Shown: piece by piece, positions 17,029 through 25,712 of the stretch
Layout of the letters: every line of letters starts with the position of its first letter
How positions within the stretch are numbered: the stretch's first letter is position 1
Origin: Flexivirga aerilata
Lineage (GTDB): Bacteria; Actinomycetota; Actinomycetes; Actinomycetales; Dermatophilaceae
DNA length: 64,000 nucleotides
NCBI RefSeq assembly: GCF_013002715.1
Contig: NZ_JABENB010000001.1
Location: forward strand, 1,612,001-1,676,000
Direction of reading: 5' to 3'
Notes under the pieces: model-generated
Told to the model about the DNA's origin: nothing
The model's database searches: none
The model's input: the letters and a program-made list of their open reading frames with translations, nothing else
Position numbers and translations under genes: made by a program

Positions 17029-19608
17029 ATGGCCAACACCATGCGCAAGGTCTCCTTGCGGAACCTGGCGGCGCACAAGCTGCGTCTCGCCCTGACCGTG
17101 CTGTCGGTGGTGCTCGGCACGTCCTTCGTCGCCGGCTCGCTGATCTTCACCTCCACGATGTCCAACTCCTTCAACGGGATCTTCGACCAGGTCGCGGTCG
17201 GGGTCGACACCCAGATCAGCCCCAAGTCGGGCGGCAACGAGGGCGGCGGCTTCGGCGGATCGGGCACCCTCGGCGTGCCGAACTCGGTGGTGCGCACCAT
17301 CGAGCAGGACAAGGCGCAGCTCGGGGTCGTCAAGGTCGTCACCGCCTACAGCGGCGGCATGACCATCGCCGACGCCAAGGGCAAGGCGATCCAGACCGGC
17401 GGCGCGCCGAGCGTGGGCGCCAACTGGGTCCCCGCCGAGCAAGGGCTCGACCCGAACGGCGCTAAGATCGTGCCCGGAGGCCGCGCTCCGAACGGCCCGA
17501 ACGAGGCTGTGCTCAACGAGAGCGCCGCGAAGAAGGCCGGCCTCGCGGTCGGCTCCCGCACCAAGGTCGTGGTCAACAGCGGCACCGCCAAACCCTTCGA
17601 GGTGACGGTCGTCGGCCTGATGGACATCCCGGGCGACGCCTCCGGCTACACCGAGATGGACTTCGACACCGCGACGGCGAGGACGTTGTTCAGCGACGGG
17701 TCGCACGTGGCCAACGTGCAGCTCGGGGCCGCGCAGGGCGTGAGTGCCGATCAGCTGAAGCAGCGGATCGAGCAGCGCTTCCCGGCGTACAAGGTGCAGA
17801 CCGGCGACGAGGTGCGGCAGGAGAACAAGGACGCGGTCAACTCGTTCCTGCAGATCTTCAACTACATCCTGCTCGCCTTCGCCGCGATCGGGCTGATCGT
17901 CGGCACGTTCATCATCTACAACACCTTCTCGATGATCGTCGCGCAGCGGGTGCGTGAGCTCGCGCTGCTGCGCGCGATCGGGGCGGCGCGCAAGCAGATC
18001 ACCCGGTCGGTGCTGTTCGAGGCCTTCGTCGTCGGGCTCATCGGCTCGGTCATCGGCCTGGTCATCGGCGCCGGGCTCGCCATCGGGTTGCAGCAGCTGC
18101 TCGCCAGCACCGGCTCCGGGCTGCCGTCCGGTGGTCTGGTGGTCGGCCCGACCCCGATCATCGCCTGCCTGGCGGTCGGCATCATCGTCACGATGGTGAG
18201 CGCCTGGGCGCCGGCCCGGCGCGCCTCCAAGGTGGCGCCGGTCGAGGCGATGCGCGAGAGCCAGACCGACGGCTCGGCCTCGCTCAAGGTGCGCACCCTG
18301 ATCGGTGCTGTGCTCGCCGTGCTCGGCGTCGCGCTGCTCGTGATCGGTGCCCAGGGCAAGGGCGGGGGCCCGGCCGGCCAGGTCGGACTCGGCGCGGTGC
18401 TGCTCATCCTCGCGGTGGTCTTCGCGGCCCCGGCGCTGTCGCGTCCTGTCATCGGGCTACTCGGCCTGGTGCTCGCCCGGCCGTTCGGCAAGCTCGGCCA
18501 GCTGGCGCGCACCAACTCCATCCGCAACCCCCGGCGCACGGCCGCGACCGCGTTCGCGCTGACCCTCGGCCTGATGCTGGTCGCGGTGATCGGCACGCTC
18601 GGCTCGTCGTTCAAGGCCACCATCGACAAGGCCGTCAGCAACGACGTGAAGGCGCCGATCATCGTCACCGGGTCCGGTGGCAGCGGCGCGCTGCCACCGA
18701 CGGTCAGCGACGACATCGCCAAGGTCGACGGGGTCTCGAGCGTGGTCTCGATCCGCGGGGTCAACGCCAAGGTCGACGGCAAGGACGTCACCGGCAACTC
18801 ACCGCGCGGTGACCTGAGCTCGGCGGCCAACTTCCACCTGGTGTCCGGCACCGACAAGCTGCCCGCCGACGGGCTGCTCGTCTCGGACAAGACCGCGCGG
18901 GAGAAGGGCTGGACCCTCGGCAAGACGGTCACCTTCGAGGGCAAGTTCGGCGGCTCGGCGCCGGCCAAGGTGGTCGGCGTCTACAAGAGCGCCGCGCTGC
19001 TCGACCCGTGGCAGCTGGGCAGTGGCGCCTACGAGAAGCTGACGCCGCCGCGGCTGCGGGCCGACTTCGTCGACCTGGTGCAGCTCAAGGACGGCGCCGA
19101 CAGCAGCGCCGTGCAGACCGGCATCGAGGACGCGACCGCGGACTTCCTCACCGTCAAGGTGCAGACCCGCGCGGAGTTCGCCAACTCGCAGGCCGCGACG
19201 ATCAACCAGATGCTGACCGTGCTCTACGGCATGCTCGGCCTGGCGTTGCTCATCGCGATCCTCGGCATCATCAACACGCTGGCGCTGTCGGTGGTCGAGC
19301 GCAAGCGCGAGATCGGGATGCTGCGGGCGGTCGGCATGCTGCGCAAGCAGGTGCGCCGCACGATCTACCTGGAGTCGATGCTGATCTCCATCTTCGGCGC
19401 GCTGCTCGGCATGGTGATCGGCGTCGCGATCGGCTGGTGCCTGGTGCGCACCTTCCGTGAGTGGCTCACCGGCATACAGCCTGAAATCCCTTGGGGCACC
19501 ATCGCATTCACCCTCGTCGCCGCGGCGGTGTGTGGTGTGCTGGCGGCCCTGTGGCCCGGCATCCGGGCGGCGCGCACCAAGCCGCTGGAGGCCATCGCCG
19601 ACCTGTAA
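17029..19608 (+). CDS. FtsX/MacB-like ABC transporter permease
   Basis: 859 residues. Layout: N-terminal membrane span (about 18-40), extracytoplasmic MacB_PCD domain (about 45-260), three spans (about 270-400) with an FtsX core, then spans at about 425-475, a second extracytoplasmic domain (about 510-720) and three last spans with a second FtsX core. This double-module design is typical of actinobacterial exporters of this class. It pairs with the preceding ATPase. Residue 816 is a rare ATA codon inside GGCATACA. A strong hairpin follows. Confidence 0.9.
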   Translation: MANTMRKVSLRNLAAHKLRLALTVLSVVLGTSFVAGSLIFTSTMSNSFNGIFDQVAVGVDTQISPKSGGNEGGGFGGSGTLGVPNSVVRTIEQDKAQLGVVKVVTAYSGGMTIADAKGKAIQTGGAPSVGANWVPAEQGLDPNGAKIVPGGRAPNGPNEAVLNESAAKKAGLAVGSRTKVVVNSGTAKPFEVTVVGLMDIPGDASGYTEMDFDTATARTLFSDGSHVANVQLGAAQGVSADQLKQRIEQRFPAYKVQTGDEVRQENKDAVNSFLQIFNYILLAFAAIGLIVGTFIIYNTFSMIVAQRVRELALLRAIGAARKQITRSVLFEAFVVGLIGSVIGLVIGAGLAIGLQQLLASTGSGLPSGGLVVGPTPIIACLAVGIIVTMVSAWAPARRASKVAPVEAMRESQTDGSASLKVRTLIGAVLAVLGVALLVIGAQGKGGGPAGQVGLGAVLLILAVVFAAPALSRPVIGLLGLVLARPFGKLGQLARTNSIRNPRRTAATAFALTLGLMLVAVIGTLGSSFKATIDKAVSNDVKAPIIVTGSGGSGALPPTVSDDIAKVDGVSSVVSIRGVNAKVDGKDVTGNSPRGDLSSAANFHLVSGTDKLPADGLLVSDKTAREKGWTLGKTVTFEGKFGGSAPAKVVGVYKSAALLDPWQLGSGAYEKLTPPRLRADFVDLVQLKDGADSSAVQTGIEDATADFLTVKVQTRAEFANSQAATINQMLTVLYGMLGLALLIAILGIINTLALSVVERKREIGMLRAVGMLRKQVRRTIYLESMLISIFGALLGMVIGVAIGWCLVRTFREWLTGIQPEIPWGTIAFTLVAAAVCGVLAALWPGIRAARTKPLEAIADL

Positions 19609-19621
19609 CTCGGGCGCGCAG

Positions 19622-19662
19622 AAGGCGCCGGCCGGATCCTCGGGGGACCCGGCCGGCGCCTT
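19622..19662 (+). terminator. Hairpin terminator after the ABC exporter
   Basis: Perfect 14-base arms (19622-19635 and 19649-19662) around a 13-base loop, 13 bases after the permease stop. Confidence 0.8.
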
Positions 19663-19883
19663 GCTGTTGCGGGATTGCTCAGGCTGCCGGATAGGACGCT
19701 GCGGCGACGACCGTGGGACGGCTGCGCCGCGGCGAGCCTGCGAGCGCGGCGCCAGCCGGCGCACGCGAGGAGCGCAGCAGAAGGCTCAGCCTCCGAGCTT
19801 GATTGGCGGCTTCCTCGCACTCCGCTCCGGCCGCGTGCTTCGCTCCTTCGTCGCTTCGCCCGCAACCTGCGCTGCGTGCTTCG
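19663..19883. other. Non-coding stretch between convergent genes
   Basis: About 220 bases between the exporter terminator and DUF3107. It is rich in GCGCAGC/GCTGCGC and GTGCTTCG repeats and short inverted repeats. The reading frames through it lack a plausible start signal and do not look coding. No RNA gene is recognised. Confidence 0.4.
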
Positions 19884-20105
19884 TCAGCCGCCGAAACCGA
19901 CGCGGCCGCGCTGCTCGCTGCCGATGTCGATGTAGCCGAGCACGTTGGCCGGCACGATGACGGTGTGGCCGCGCTCGTCGGTGAGTTCGAGCGGCTCACC
20001 GGAGGAGAGCGCCTTGCTCACCAGGGTGCGCACCTCGTTCGGCGGCTGGTTGGACTCGATGACGACTTCGCGGGCGACGTGCTGAACGCCGATCCTGACC
20101 TCCAC
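19884..20105 (-). CDS. DUF3107 family small protein
   Basis: 73 residues, the length expected for DUF3107 (Rv3208A, TB9.4). It starts VEVRIGVQHVAREVVIES and ends in GRVGFGG. The GTG at 20105 is chosen because AAAGGAG lies about six bases upstream; the longer open frame is not needed. The function is unknown. It follows the TetR gene on the same strand, an arrangement conserved in actinobacteria. Confidence 0.85.
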   Translation of the reverse strand: MEVRIGVQHVAREVVIESNQPPNEVRTLVSKALSSGEPLELTDERGHTVIVPANVLGYIDIGSEQRGRVGFGG

Positions 20106-20183
20106 GGGGGAGCTCCTTTGCATGGTGGCTTGCGATAGTTGCTGCACACGATACGAGCGCCCCGGGTATGACGCCCGGGCGGC

Positions 20184-20810
20184 TCAGTCCGTGCCGCTCT
20201 CCGGGTGCAACGGGAACCCGGCCAGACCGCGCCAGGCCAGCATCGAGACCAGACGCTCGGCCTCCTCGCGGGGGATCGTCTTCTCCTGCATCCAGTAGCG
20301 GGCGACGATCTGCGACATACCGACGGTGGCCACGCCCAGCAGGTGACTCTGCTCCGACGGCAGCTCGGTGTCCTCCTGGATCACCTTGGTGACGGCGTCG
20401 GCGCATTCGGCGCCCATCTGCTGCACCCGCTGCGCGACCGCCGGCTCACCCAGCAGGTCGGACTCGAAGACCAGCCGGAAGGCCGCGTCCTCGCGCTCCA
20501 CGAAGGAGAAGAACGCGCCGACGGCGGCCGCCACGCGCTGCTTGTTGTCGGTGGTGGAGGCGATCGCCTCGCGGACCAGCGCCGGCAACTCGGTGGTGTA
20601 TTGGTCGATCAGCGCCAGGTAGAGGTCGAGTTTGCCCGGAAAGTGCTGGTAGAGCACGGGTTTGCTGACGTGCGCGCGCTCGGCGATCTCGTCCATCGCG
20701 GCGGCGTGATAGCCGTACTCGACGAACACCGACTGGGCGGCCTCCAACAACTGCGCGCGCCGCGCGGACCGCGGCAACCGGCCACCGCGCACACCGGTGT
20801 CGGGAACACT
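20184..20810 (-). CDS. TetR-family transcriptional regulator (Rv3208 type)
   Basis: 208 residues. The N-terminal TetR helix-turn-helix is clear (RRAQLLEAAQSVFVEYGYHAAAMDEIAERAHVSKPVLYQHFPGK, described here in parts), followed by a helical ligand-binding domain. The GTG at 20810 has an ideal AAGGAG six bases upstream; an ATG at 20855 would add 15 residues and has no such site. It is likely co-transcribed with DUF3107 and divergent from moeZ. Target genes are unknown. Confidence 0.85.
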   Translation of the reverse strand, partial: SVPDTGVRGGRLPRSARRAQLLEAAQSVFVEYGYHAAAMDEIAERAHVSKPVLYQHFPGKLDLYLALIDQYTTELPALVREAIASTTDNKQRVAAAVGAFFSFVEREDAAFRLVFESDLLGEPAVAQRVQQMGAECADAVTKVIQEDTELPSEQSHLLGVATVGMSQIVARYWMQEKTIPREEAERLVSMLAWRGLAGFPLHPESGTD

Positions 20811-20891
20811 CACTTCAGGCTCCTTACGTGCACGGGCCGCGTGAGGGCGACCCATCCCGGCATCCTATGGCCAGGACTACGCTTCAGTAGC

Positions 20892-22067
20892 GTGACCCAC
20901 CCCGCAGAGTTACGCGCCGGTACGCCGCCGGACCGCCCGGACGCGCATCGCTACGCCCGGCATCTGCTCCTGCCCGAACTCGGTATGACGGGGCAGGACC
21001 GCCTCGGCCGGGCCCGCGTGATCGTCGTGGGCGCAGGCGGATTGGCCGCTCCAGTGCTGTCCTACCTGGCCGCCGCCGGGGTCGGCCGGTTGACCGTGAT
21101 CGACGACGACGCGGTCGACCTCAGCAACCTGCAGCGCCAGGTCATCCACCGCACCGAGGACGTCGGCGTGTCGAAGGTCGAGTCCGCCGTGCGCGCGGTG
21201 CACGACCTCAACCCGGACATCGAGATCGTCGGCGTGCCCGAACGACTGACCGCCGACAACGCGCTGCCGCTCTTCGCCGAGCACGACCTGGTCGTCGACG
21301 CCACCGACAATTTCGCGACCCGCTACCTCGTCGGCGACGCGTGCGTGCTGCTCGGGCTGCCGCTGGTCTGGGGTTCGATCCACCGCTTCGACGGCCAGGT
21401 CACGGTCTGGTCGTATGACGAGGGCCCCTGCTACCGCTGCGTTTTCCCGCAGCCACCACCGGCCGGCGCGGTGCCGTCGTGCGCCGAGGCGGGCGTGCTC
21501 GGCGCCCTGCCCGGGGTCGTCGGCGCGATGCAGGCGACCGAGGCGGTCAAGGTGCTGCTGCGGATGGGGGAGCCGCTCGCCGGACGGCTCATGCTCTACG
21601 ACGCCCTGCGCGCGGCCTGGTCGAGCGTGCCGGTCCGGCGCGACCCGGAGTGCGCGGTCTGCGGCGCGCACCCGACGATCACCACCCTCACCGAGAGCGC
21701 GGCGTCGTGCGAGATGCCCGCGGCGGAGGACGGCGAGGCCGTGCCCGAGATCGGCGCCCGGGCGCTCGCGGGCCTCGTCGCGACCGGCCACCCGCCGGTC
21801 GTGGTGGACGTGCGCACCGACGCCGAGCGCGAGATCGCGCGACTGCCCGTCGGCATACACGTCCCGATCGAGACGCTGCGGGACGGCACCGGCCTGGCCC
21901 GGCTCGACGCCGTGGACGCCGACACCGTCTTCTACTGCAAGGGCGGCACCCGCTCGGCCGAGGCGGTGCGGCTGGTGCGTGACGCGACCGGTGTGCAGGC
22001 GCGGTCGCTCGCGGGCGGCATCCTGGCCTGGATCGACGACGTCGACCCGACACTGGCGCGCTACTGA
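20892..22067 (+). CDS. moeZ: MoeZ/MoeB-type E1-like adenylyltransferase with rhodanese domain
   Basis: 391 residues. The ThiF/MoeB domain (about 1-270) has the nucleotide motif VVGAGGLAAPVL and the zinc cysteines CYRC and CAVC, plus CAEAG. The C-terminal rhodanese domain (about 290-390) carries the active-site loop YCKGGTRS with its persulfide Cys. It adenylates and thiolates the C-terminal glycine of sulfur carriers such as MoaD, ThiS or CysO. MoaE in the same window fits a molybdopterin role. The GTG start is 8 nt after TACGCT (20878-20883). It overlaps the next gene by one base. Confidence 0.92.
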   Translation: MTHPAELRAGTPPDRPDAHRYARHLLLPELGMTGQDRLGRARVIVVGAGGLAAPVLSYLAAAGVGRLTVIDDDAVDLSNLQRQVIHRTEDVGVSKVESAVRAVHDLNPDIEIVGVPERLTADNALPLFAEHDLVVDATDNFATRYLVGDACVLLGLPLVWGSIHRFDGQVTVWSYDEGPCYRCVFPQPPPAGAVPSCAEAGVLGALPGVVGAMQATEAVKVLLRMGEPLAGRLMLYDALRAAWSSVPVRRDPECAVCGAHPTITTLTESAASCEMPAAEDGEAVPEIGARALAGLVATGHPPVVVDVRTDAEREIARLPVGIHVPIETLRDGTGLARLDAVDADTVFYCKGGTRSAEAVRLVRDATGVQARSLAGGILAWIDDVDPTLARY

Positions 22068-22384
22068 TGGCGCACGTTCACCAGCTGCCCGACCTCGCCG
22101 ATGCGGTGCTCGAGGTGGTCGACCGGGTGCCGGCCGGGCGGGTGGTGACCTATGGCGACATCGGCAAGGTCGTCGGGGCCGGTCCGCGGCAAGTCGGGCA
22201 CGTGATGTCGGAGTACGGCTCGCTGGTCACCTGGTGGCGGGTGCTGCGCGCCGACGGGCGCCCGCCGCAGTGCAACGAGGACGAAGCGCTCGCGCGTTAC
22301 CGCGAGGAGGGCACGCCGCTCACCGGCACGTTCCTGGACCGGGTCGACCTGCGGCGGGCCCGGTTTCCGCTGACCGCGGACTAG
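22067..22384 (+). CDS. Alkyltransferase-like protein (MGMT fold)
   Basis: 105 residues, matching the DNA-binding domain of O6-alkylguanine-DNA alkyltransferase. VPAGRVVTYGDIGKVVGAGPRQVG contains the recognition helix region. The alkyl-acceptor PCHR is replaced by TWWRVLRA, so it cannot accept alkyl groups. It resembles ATL proteins, which flag bulky O6-alkylguanine for nucleotide excision repair. It is coupled to moeZ (TGATG) and lies upstream of adnA. Confidence 0.85.
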   Translation: MAHVHQLPDLADAVLEVVDRVPAGRVVTYGDIGKVVGAGPRQVGHVMSEYGSLVTWWRVLRADGRPPQCNEDEALARYREEGTPLTGTFLDRVDLRRARFPLTAD

Positions 22385-22413
22385 CGCTCGCCCGGCGGGG
22401 GTGGTCGCATTTC

Positions 22414-22553
22414 TCGACCCTCGGCATACGAACACGCCGGGAAAGTTGCGATCGTCGGCGTGTCCGTATGCCGAGGGTCGACTTTTGCCTGAGTGCGGCT
22501 GCGGATCGCGGATCGTCGCGTCGGCGTGTTCGTATGCCGAGGGTCGACTTTTG
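22414..22553. repeat. Inverted and direct repeat element between ATL and adnA
   Basis: A 25-base arm at 22414-22438 is inverted at 22457-22481 with one mismatch, and the second arm is repeated directly at 22523-22547. Both direct copies are followed by CTTTTG and preceded by GATCGTC. The arms contain GGCATAC/GTATGCC words. This non-coding block spans the gap between the ATL gene and adnA and might act as a terminator or REP-like element. Confidence 0.75.
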
Positions 22554-22595
22554 CGCGGGCTGACGACTGTCGGCGCGACGTGATGGGATGACGAC

Positions 22596-25500
22596 GTGCT
22601 GAACCTGCGACGTGCGCCCGACGTGTCGGCGAGCCCGCCGCTGCTGGACGACGTGCAACAGCGGGTCCGCGACAGCACCGACCGTGCGCTCGTGGTGCAC
22701 GGGGCGCCCGGCACCGGCAAGTCGACGGTCGCCGTCGAGGCGGTGGTCGCCGCCGTCGAGCGCGGGCTGCGACCCGACGAGTGCGTGCTGCTCGCGCCCA
22801 CCCGGCTGGCGGCCGCGGCGCTGCGCGACCGGGTCACCGCCCGGCTGCAGGGCACCTCGACCGAGCCGCTCGCGCGCACCCACCAGGCGCTCGGTTTCGG
22901 CATCCTGCGACGGCACGCGGCCCTGCTCGGCGAGCCGGCGCCCCGGCTGCTGTCCGGTCCGGAGCAGGACGTGGTGCTGCGCGAGTTGCTGGCCGGTCAC
23001 GCGGCCGGCGACGGCATACCACCGCAGTGGCCCGACTTCGTCCGGGAAGCGTTGCCCACCAGGGGTTTTCGGGCCGAGCTGCGCGACCTGCTGATGCGCG
23101 CGGTCGAGTGGGGGCTGAGCGCGGACGACCTCGCCGCCCTCGGTGACGAGCACGGACACCCGCAGTGGCGCGCGGCGGCGAGCGTGCTCGACGAGTACGA
23201 CCGGGTGACCGCGCTGTCGCGGCCCGGATCGTTCGACCCGGCGTGGATCCTGGGCGCGGCCGCCGACGTGCTCGAGCACGAGCCGGCCGAACTCGAGCGC
23301 CTGCAGCGCGAGATCCGGCTGATCGTGGTGGACGACGCCCACGAACTCACCCGTGCGGCCGCCCGGCTGCTCGACCTCGTCGTCGCCGAGGACACCCGCG
23401 TGGTGCTGATCGGCGACCCGGACGCGACCGTGCAGGGCTTCCGCGGCGCCGACCCGCTCGTCTTCGGTGCGCTCGGCGAGCGGCTCGGCGCGGCGGACCG
23501 TCTCGTGCTGCCGATCGGGCACCGTCAGCCGGAAGCCCTGCGGGCTGCCGCGACCCGGGTCAGCGAGCGCATCGGCGCGGTCGCGGGGGCGGAGCACCGA
23601 CAGATCGAGTCGCGGCCGGGCGGAGTGGTGGACGTCGCGCTGCTGCGCGCGGCGCCGCAGGAGGCGGCGCACATCGCCGCCGAGTTGCGGCGCGCGCACC
23701 TGGCCGGCGGGGTGCCGTGGTCGCAGATGGCGGTCATCGTGCGCGGTCAGGCGCGTGCCGGATCGCTGCGCCGGGCGCTCGCCGCGGCGGGCGTCCCGGT
23801 CACGTCGCCGCCGACGGTCGTGCCGCTGCGCGAGGAGCCGGCGGTGCGACCGTTCCTCGCCCTGCTCGAGACCATCGGCGCGATGCTCGCCGACGACCCG
23901 CAGCCGATCTCCACCGAGACCGCGATCGACGTGCTGACCTCACCGCTCGGTGCCGCCGACTCGGTCTCGCTGCGCCGGCTGCGGCGCGCGCTGCGGGCCC
24001 AGGAGATCGCCACGGACGGGTCGCGCTCGTCTGACGAGCTGCTCTGCGCGGCGGTGATCGACCTGCCGTGGCTGCAGTTGCTCGGGCCCGAGGCGGCGCC
24101 GGCCCGCCGGGTGCACGCGGTGCTGCGTGCCGGCTTCGAGGCCGCCGCTGACCCCGACGGCACCGCCGAGACCGTGCTCTGGCAGATGTGGGAGGCGTCC
24201 GGACTGGCGCAGCCGTGGGCGGAGACCGCGCTCGGCGGCGGGGTCACCGGCGCCCGGGCCGACCGCGACCTCGACGCGATCGTGGCGCTCTTCGGCGCGG
24301 CGGCCGCTTACGTCGACCGGCTGCCCGGCTCCAGCCCGCTCGGTTTCCTGGAGCACATCCGCGGCCAGGACGTGCCCGGCGACCGGCTGGTCGCCGCCGC
24401 CCCCGACGACGAATCCGTCGCCCTGCTCACCCCGCAGGCGGCTGCAGGCAGGGAGTGGCAGTTTGTGGTCGTCGCCGGGGTGCAGGAGGGCGTCTGGCCG
24501 GACCTGCGCCTGCGCGGTTCGCTCCTCGGCTCCGAGCGGCTGGTGGATGTCCTTGCGCAGCGCGGGGATTCGCTGCGCGCGGCGCAGACGGCGGTCCGGT
24601 ATGACGAGACGCGCCAGTTCCTCGTCGCGATCAGCCGGGCGCGGGAGCGACTCCTCGTGACCGCGGTGCGCAGCGAGGACGAGCAGCCGTCGCCATACCT
24701 CGATCTGGTGGACCCACTCGACGGGCACGGCGCGACCGACCCCGACGCGCTGCGCGAGCTCACCGAGGTGGCCCGGCCGATGACGCTGTCGGCGGCGGTG
24801 GCCGAGCTGCGGCGCGAACTCGCGATCGGCGACGACGAACACCGGCAGCAGGCGGCGCTGCGACTCGCGCGACTCGCGGCCGAAGGTGTGCCCGGCGCCG
24901 ACCCGGAGCGGTGGTGGGCGATGCGCGAGCTGTCCGACGACCGGCCGCTGCGTGCCGACGACGTCAACGTGCAGGTATCCCCTTCTCGCGTCGAGGGATT
25001 CGGCACCTGCGGGCTCAATTGGCTGCTCACAACCGCGGGCGGCGACGGCCCCGACGTCGGTGCCGCGTCGCTCGGCACGCTGGTGCACGAGATCGCCCAG
25101 GAGTTCGCCGACAGCGACCCCGACGCGATGGCCGCCGAACTCGACCGACGGTGGGCGCGGCTCGGTCTGGGGGACACCTGGGTGTCGGAGCAGAAGCGCA
25201 CCCTCGCCCACCAGATGCTCGGGCGGCTCACGTCATACCTGGACGAGGCGAAGGCGCAGGGCTGGGAGCCGGCCGGTGTCGAGGTCGGCTTCCGCGCGCT
25301 CGTCGGCCGGGCGTTGCTCACCGGCCGGGTCGACCGGCTCGAGCAACGCGACGGCAAGCTGCGGGTCATCGACCTCAAGACCGGCAGCACCAAACCGCCC
25401 GCCGCGGACCTGCCCGGCAACCCGCAGCTCGGCAGCTACCAGGTGGCGATCGCCGAGGGCGCCTTCCCGCAGGGTGACCAGTCCGGCGGCGCCGCCCTGG

Positions 25501-25712
25501 TGCAGATCGGCAAGGCCGCCACCAGGACCGTGGTCACCCAGGTGCAGGAGCCGCTCGCCGACCAGGAGGAGCCGCGCTGGGCCTACGACCTGCTCGCCGA
25601 CACCGCCGAGCGTATGGCGGGAGCCACGTTCACGGCGCGGCTGTCGACCCGCTGCGGCACCTGCCCCGTGCGGAAGTCGTGCCCCCTCCAGCCCGAGGGC
25701 AACGTCCTATGA
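22596..25712 (+). CDS. adnA: AdnA subunit of the AdnAB helicase-nuclease
   Basis: 1038 residues, close to mycobacterial AdnA. The N-terminal UvrD-like motor has Walker A GAPGTGKST (about 37) and a DEXX-box variant VVDDAHE (about 248). The C-terminal RecB-type nuclease has LTGRVDRLE and VIDLKTGS (about 910-930). Four cysteines frame the nuclease: one at about 806 (FGTCGLNW) and CGTCPVRKSC at about 1020, the Cx2Cx5C pattern of Fe-S nucleases such as AddB and Cas4. With AdnB it resects double-strand breaks. The start is GTG, and the stop overlaps adnB (ATGA). Confidence 0.92.
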   Translation: MLNLRRAPDVSASPPLLDDVQQRVRDSTDRALVVHGAPGTGKSTVAVEAVVAAVERGLRPDECVLLAPTRLAAAALRDRVTARLQGTSTEPLARTHQALGFGILRRHAALLGEPAPRLLSGPEQDVVLRELLAGHAAGDGIPPQWPDFVREALPTRGFRAELRDLLMRAVEWGLSADDLAALGDEHGHPQWRAAASVLDEYDRVTALSRPGSFDPAWILGAAADVLEHEPAELERLQREIRLIVVDDAHELTRAAARLLDLVVAEDTRVVLIGDPDATVQGFRGADPLVFGALGERLGAADRLVLPIGHRQPEALRAAATRVSERIGAVAGAEHRQIESRPGGVVDVALLRAAPQEAAHIAAELRRAHLAGGVPWSQMAVIVRGQARAGSLRRALAAAGVPVTSPPTVVPLREEPAVRPFLALLETIGAMLADDPQPISTETAIDVLTSPLGAADSVSLRRLRRALRAQEIATDGSRSSDELLCAAVIDLPWLQLLGPEAAPARRVHAVLRAGFEAAADPDGTAETVLWQMWEASGLAQPWAETALGGGVTGARADRDLDAIVALFGAAAAYVDRLPGSSPLGFLEHIRGQDVPGDRLVAAAPDDESVALLTPQAAAGREWQFVVVAGVQEGVWPDLRLRGSLLGSERLVDVLAQRGDSLRAAQTAVRYDETRQFLVAISRARERLLVTAVRSEDEQPSPYLDLVDPLDGHGATDPDALRELTEVARPMTLSAAVAELRRELAIGDDEHRQQAALRLARLAAEGVPGADPERWWAMRELSDDRPLRADDVNVQVSPSRVEGFGTCGLNWLLTTAGGDGPDVGAASLGTLVHEIAQEFADSDPDAMAAELDRRWARLGLGDTWVSEQKRTLAHQMLGRLTSYLDEAKAQGWEPAGVEVGFRALVGRALLTGRVDRLEQRDGKLRVIDLKTGSTKPPAADLPGNPQLGSYQVAIAEGAFPQGDQSGGAALVQIGKAATRTVVTQVQEPLADQEEPRWAYDLLADTAERMAGATFTARLSTRCGTCPVRKSCPLQPEGNVL

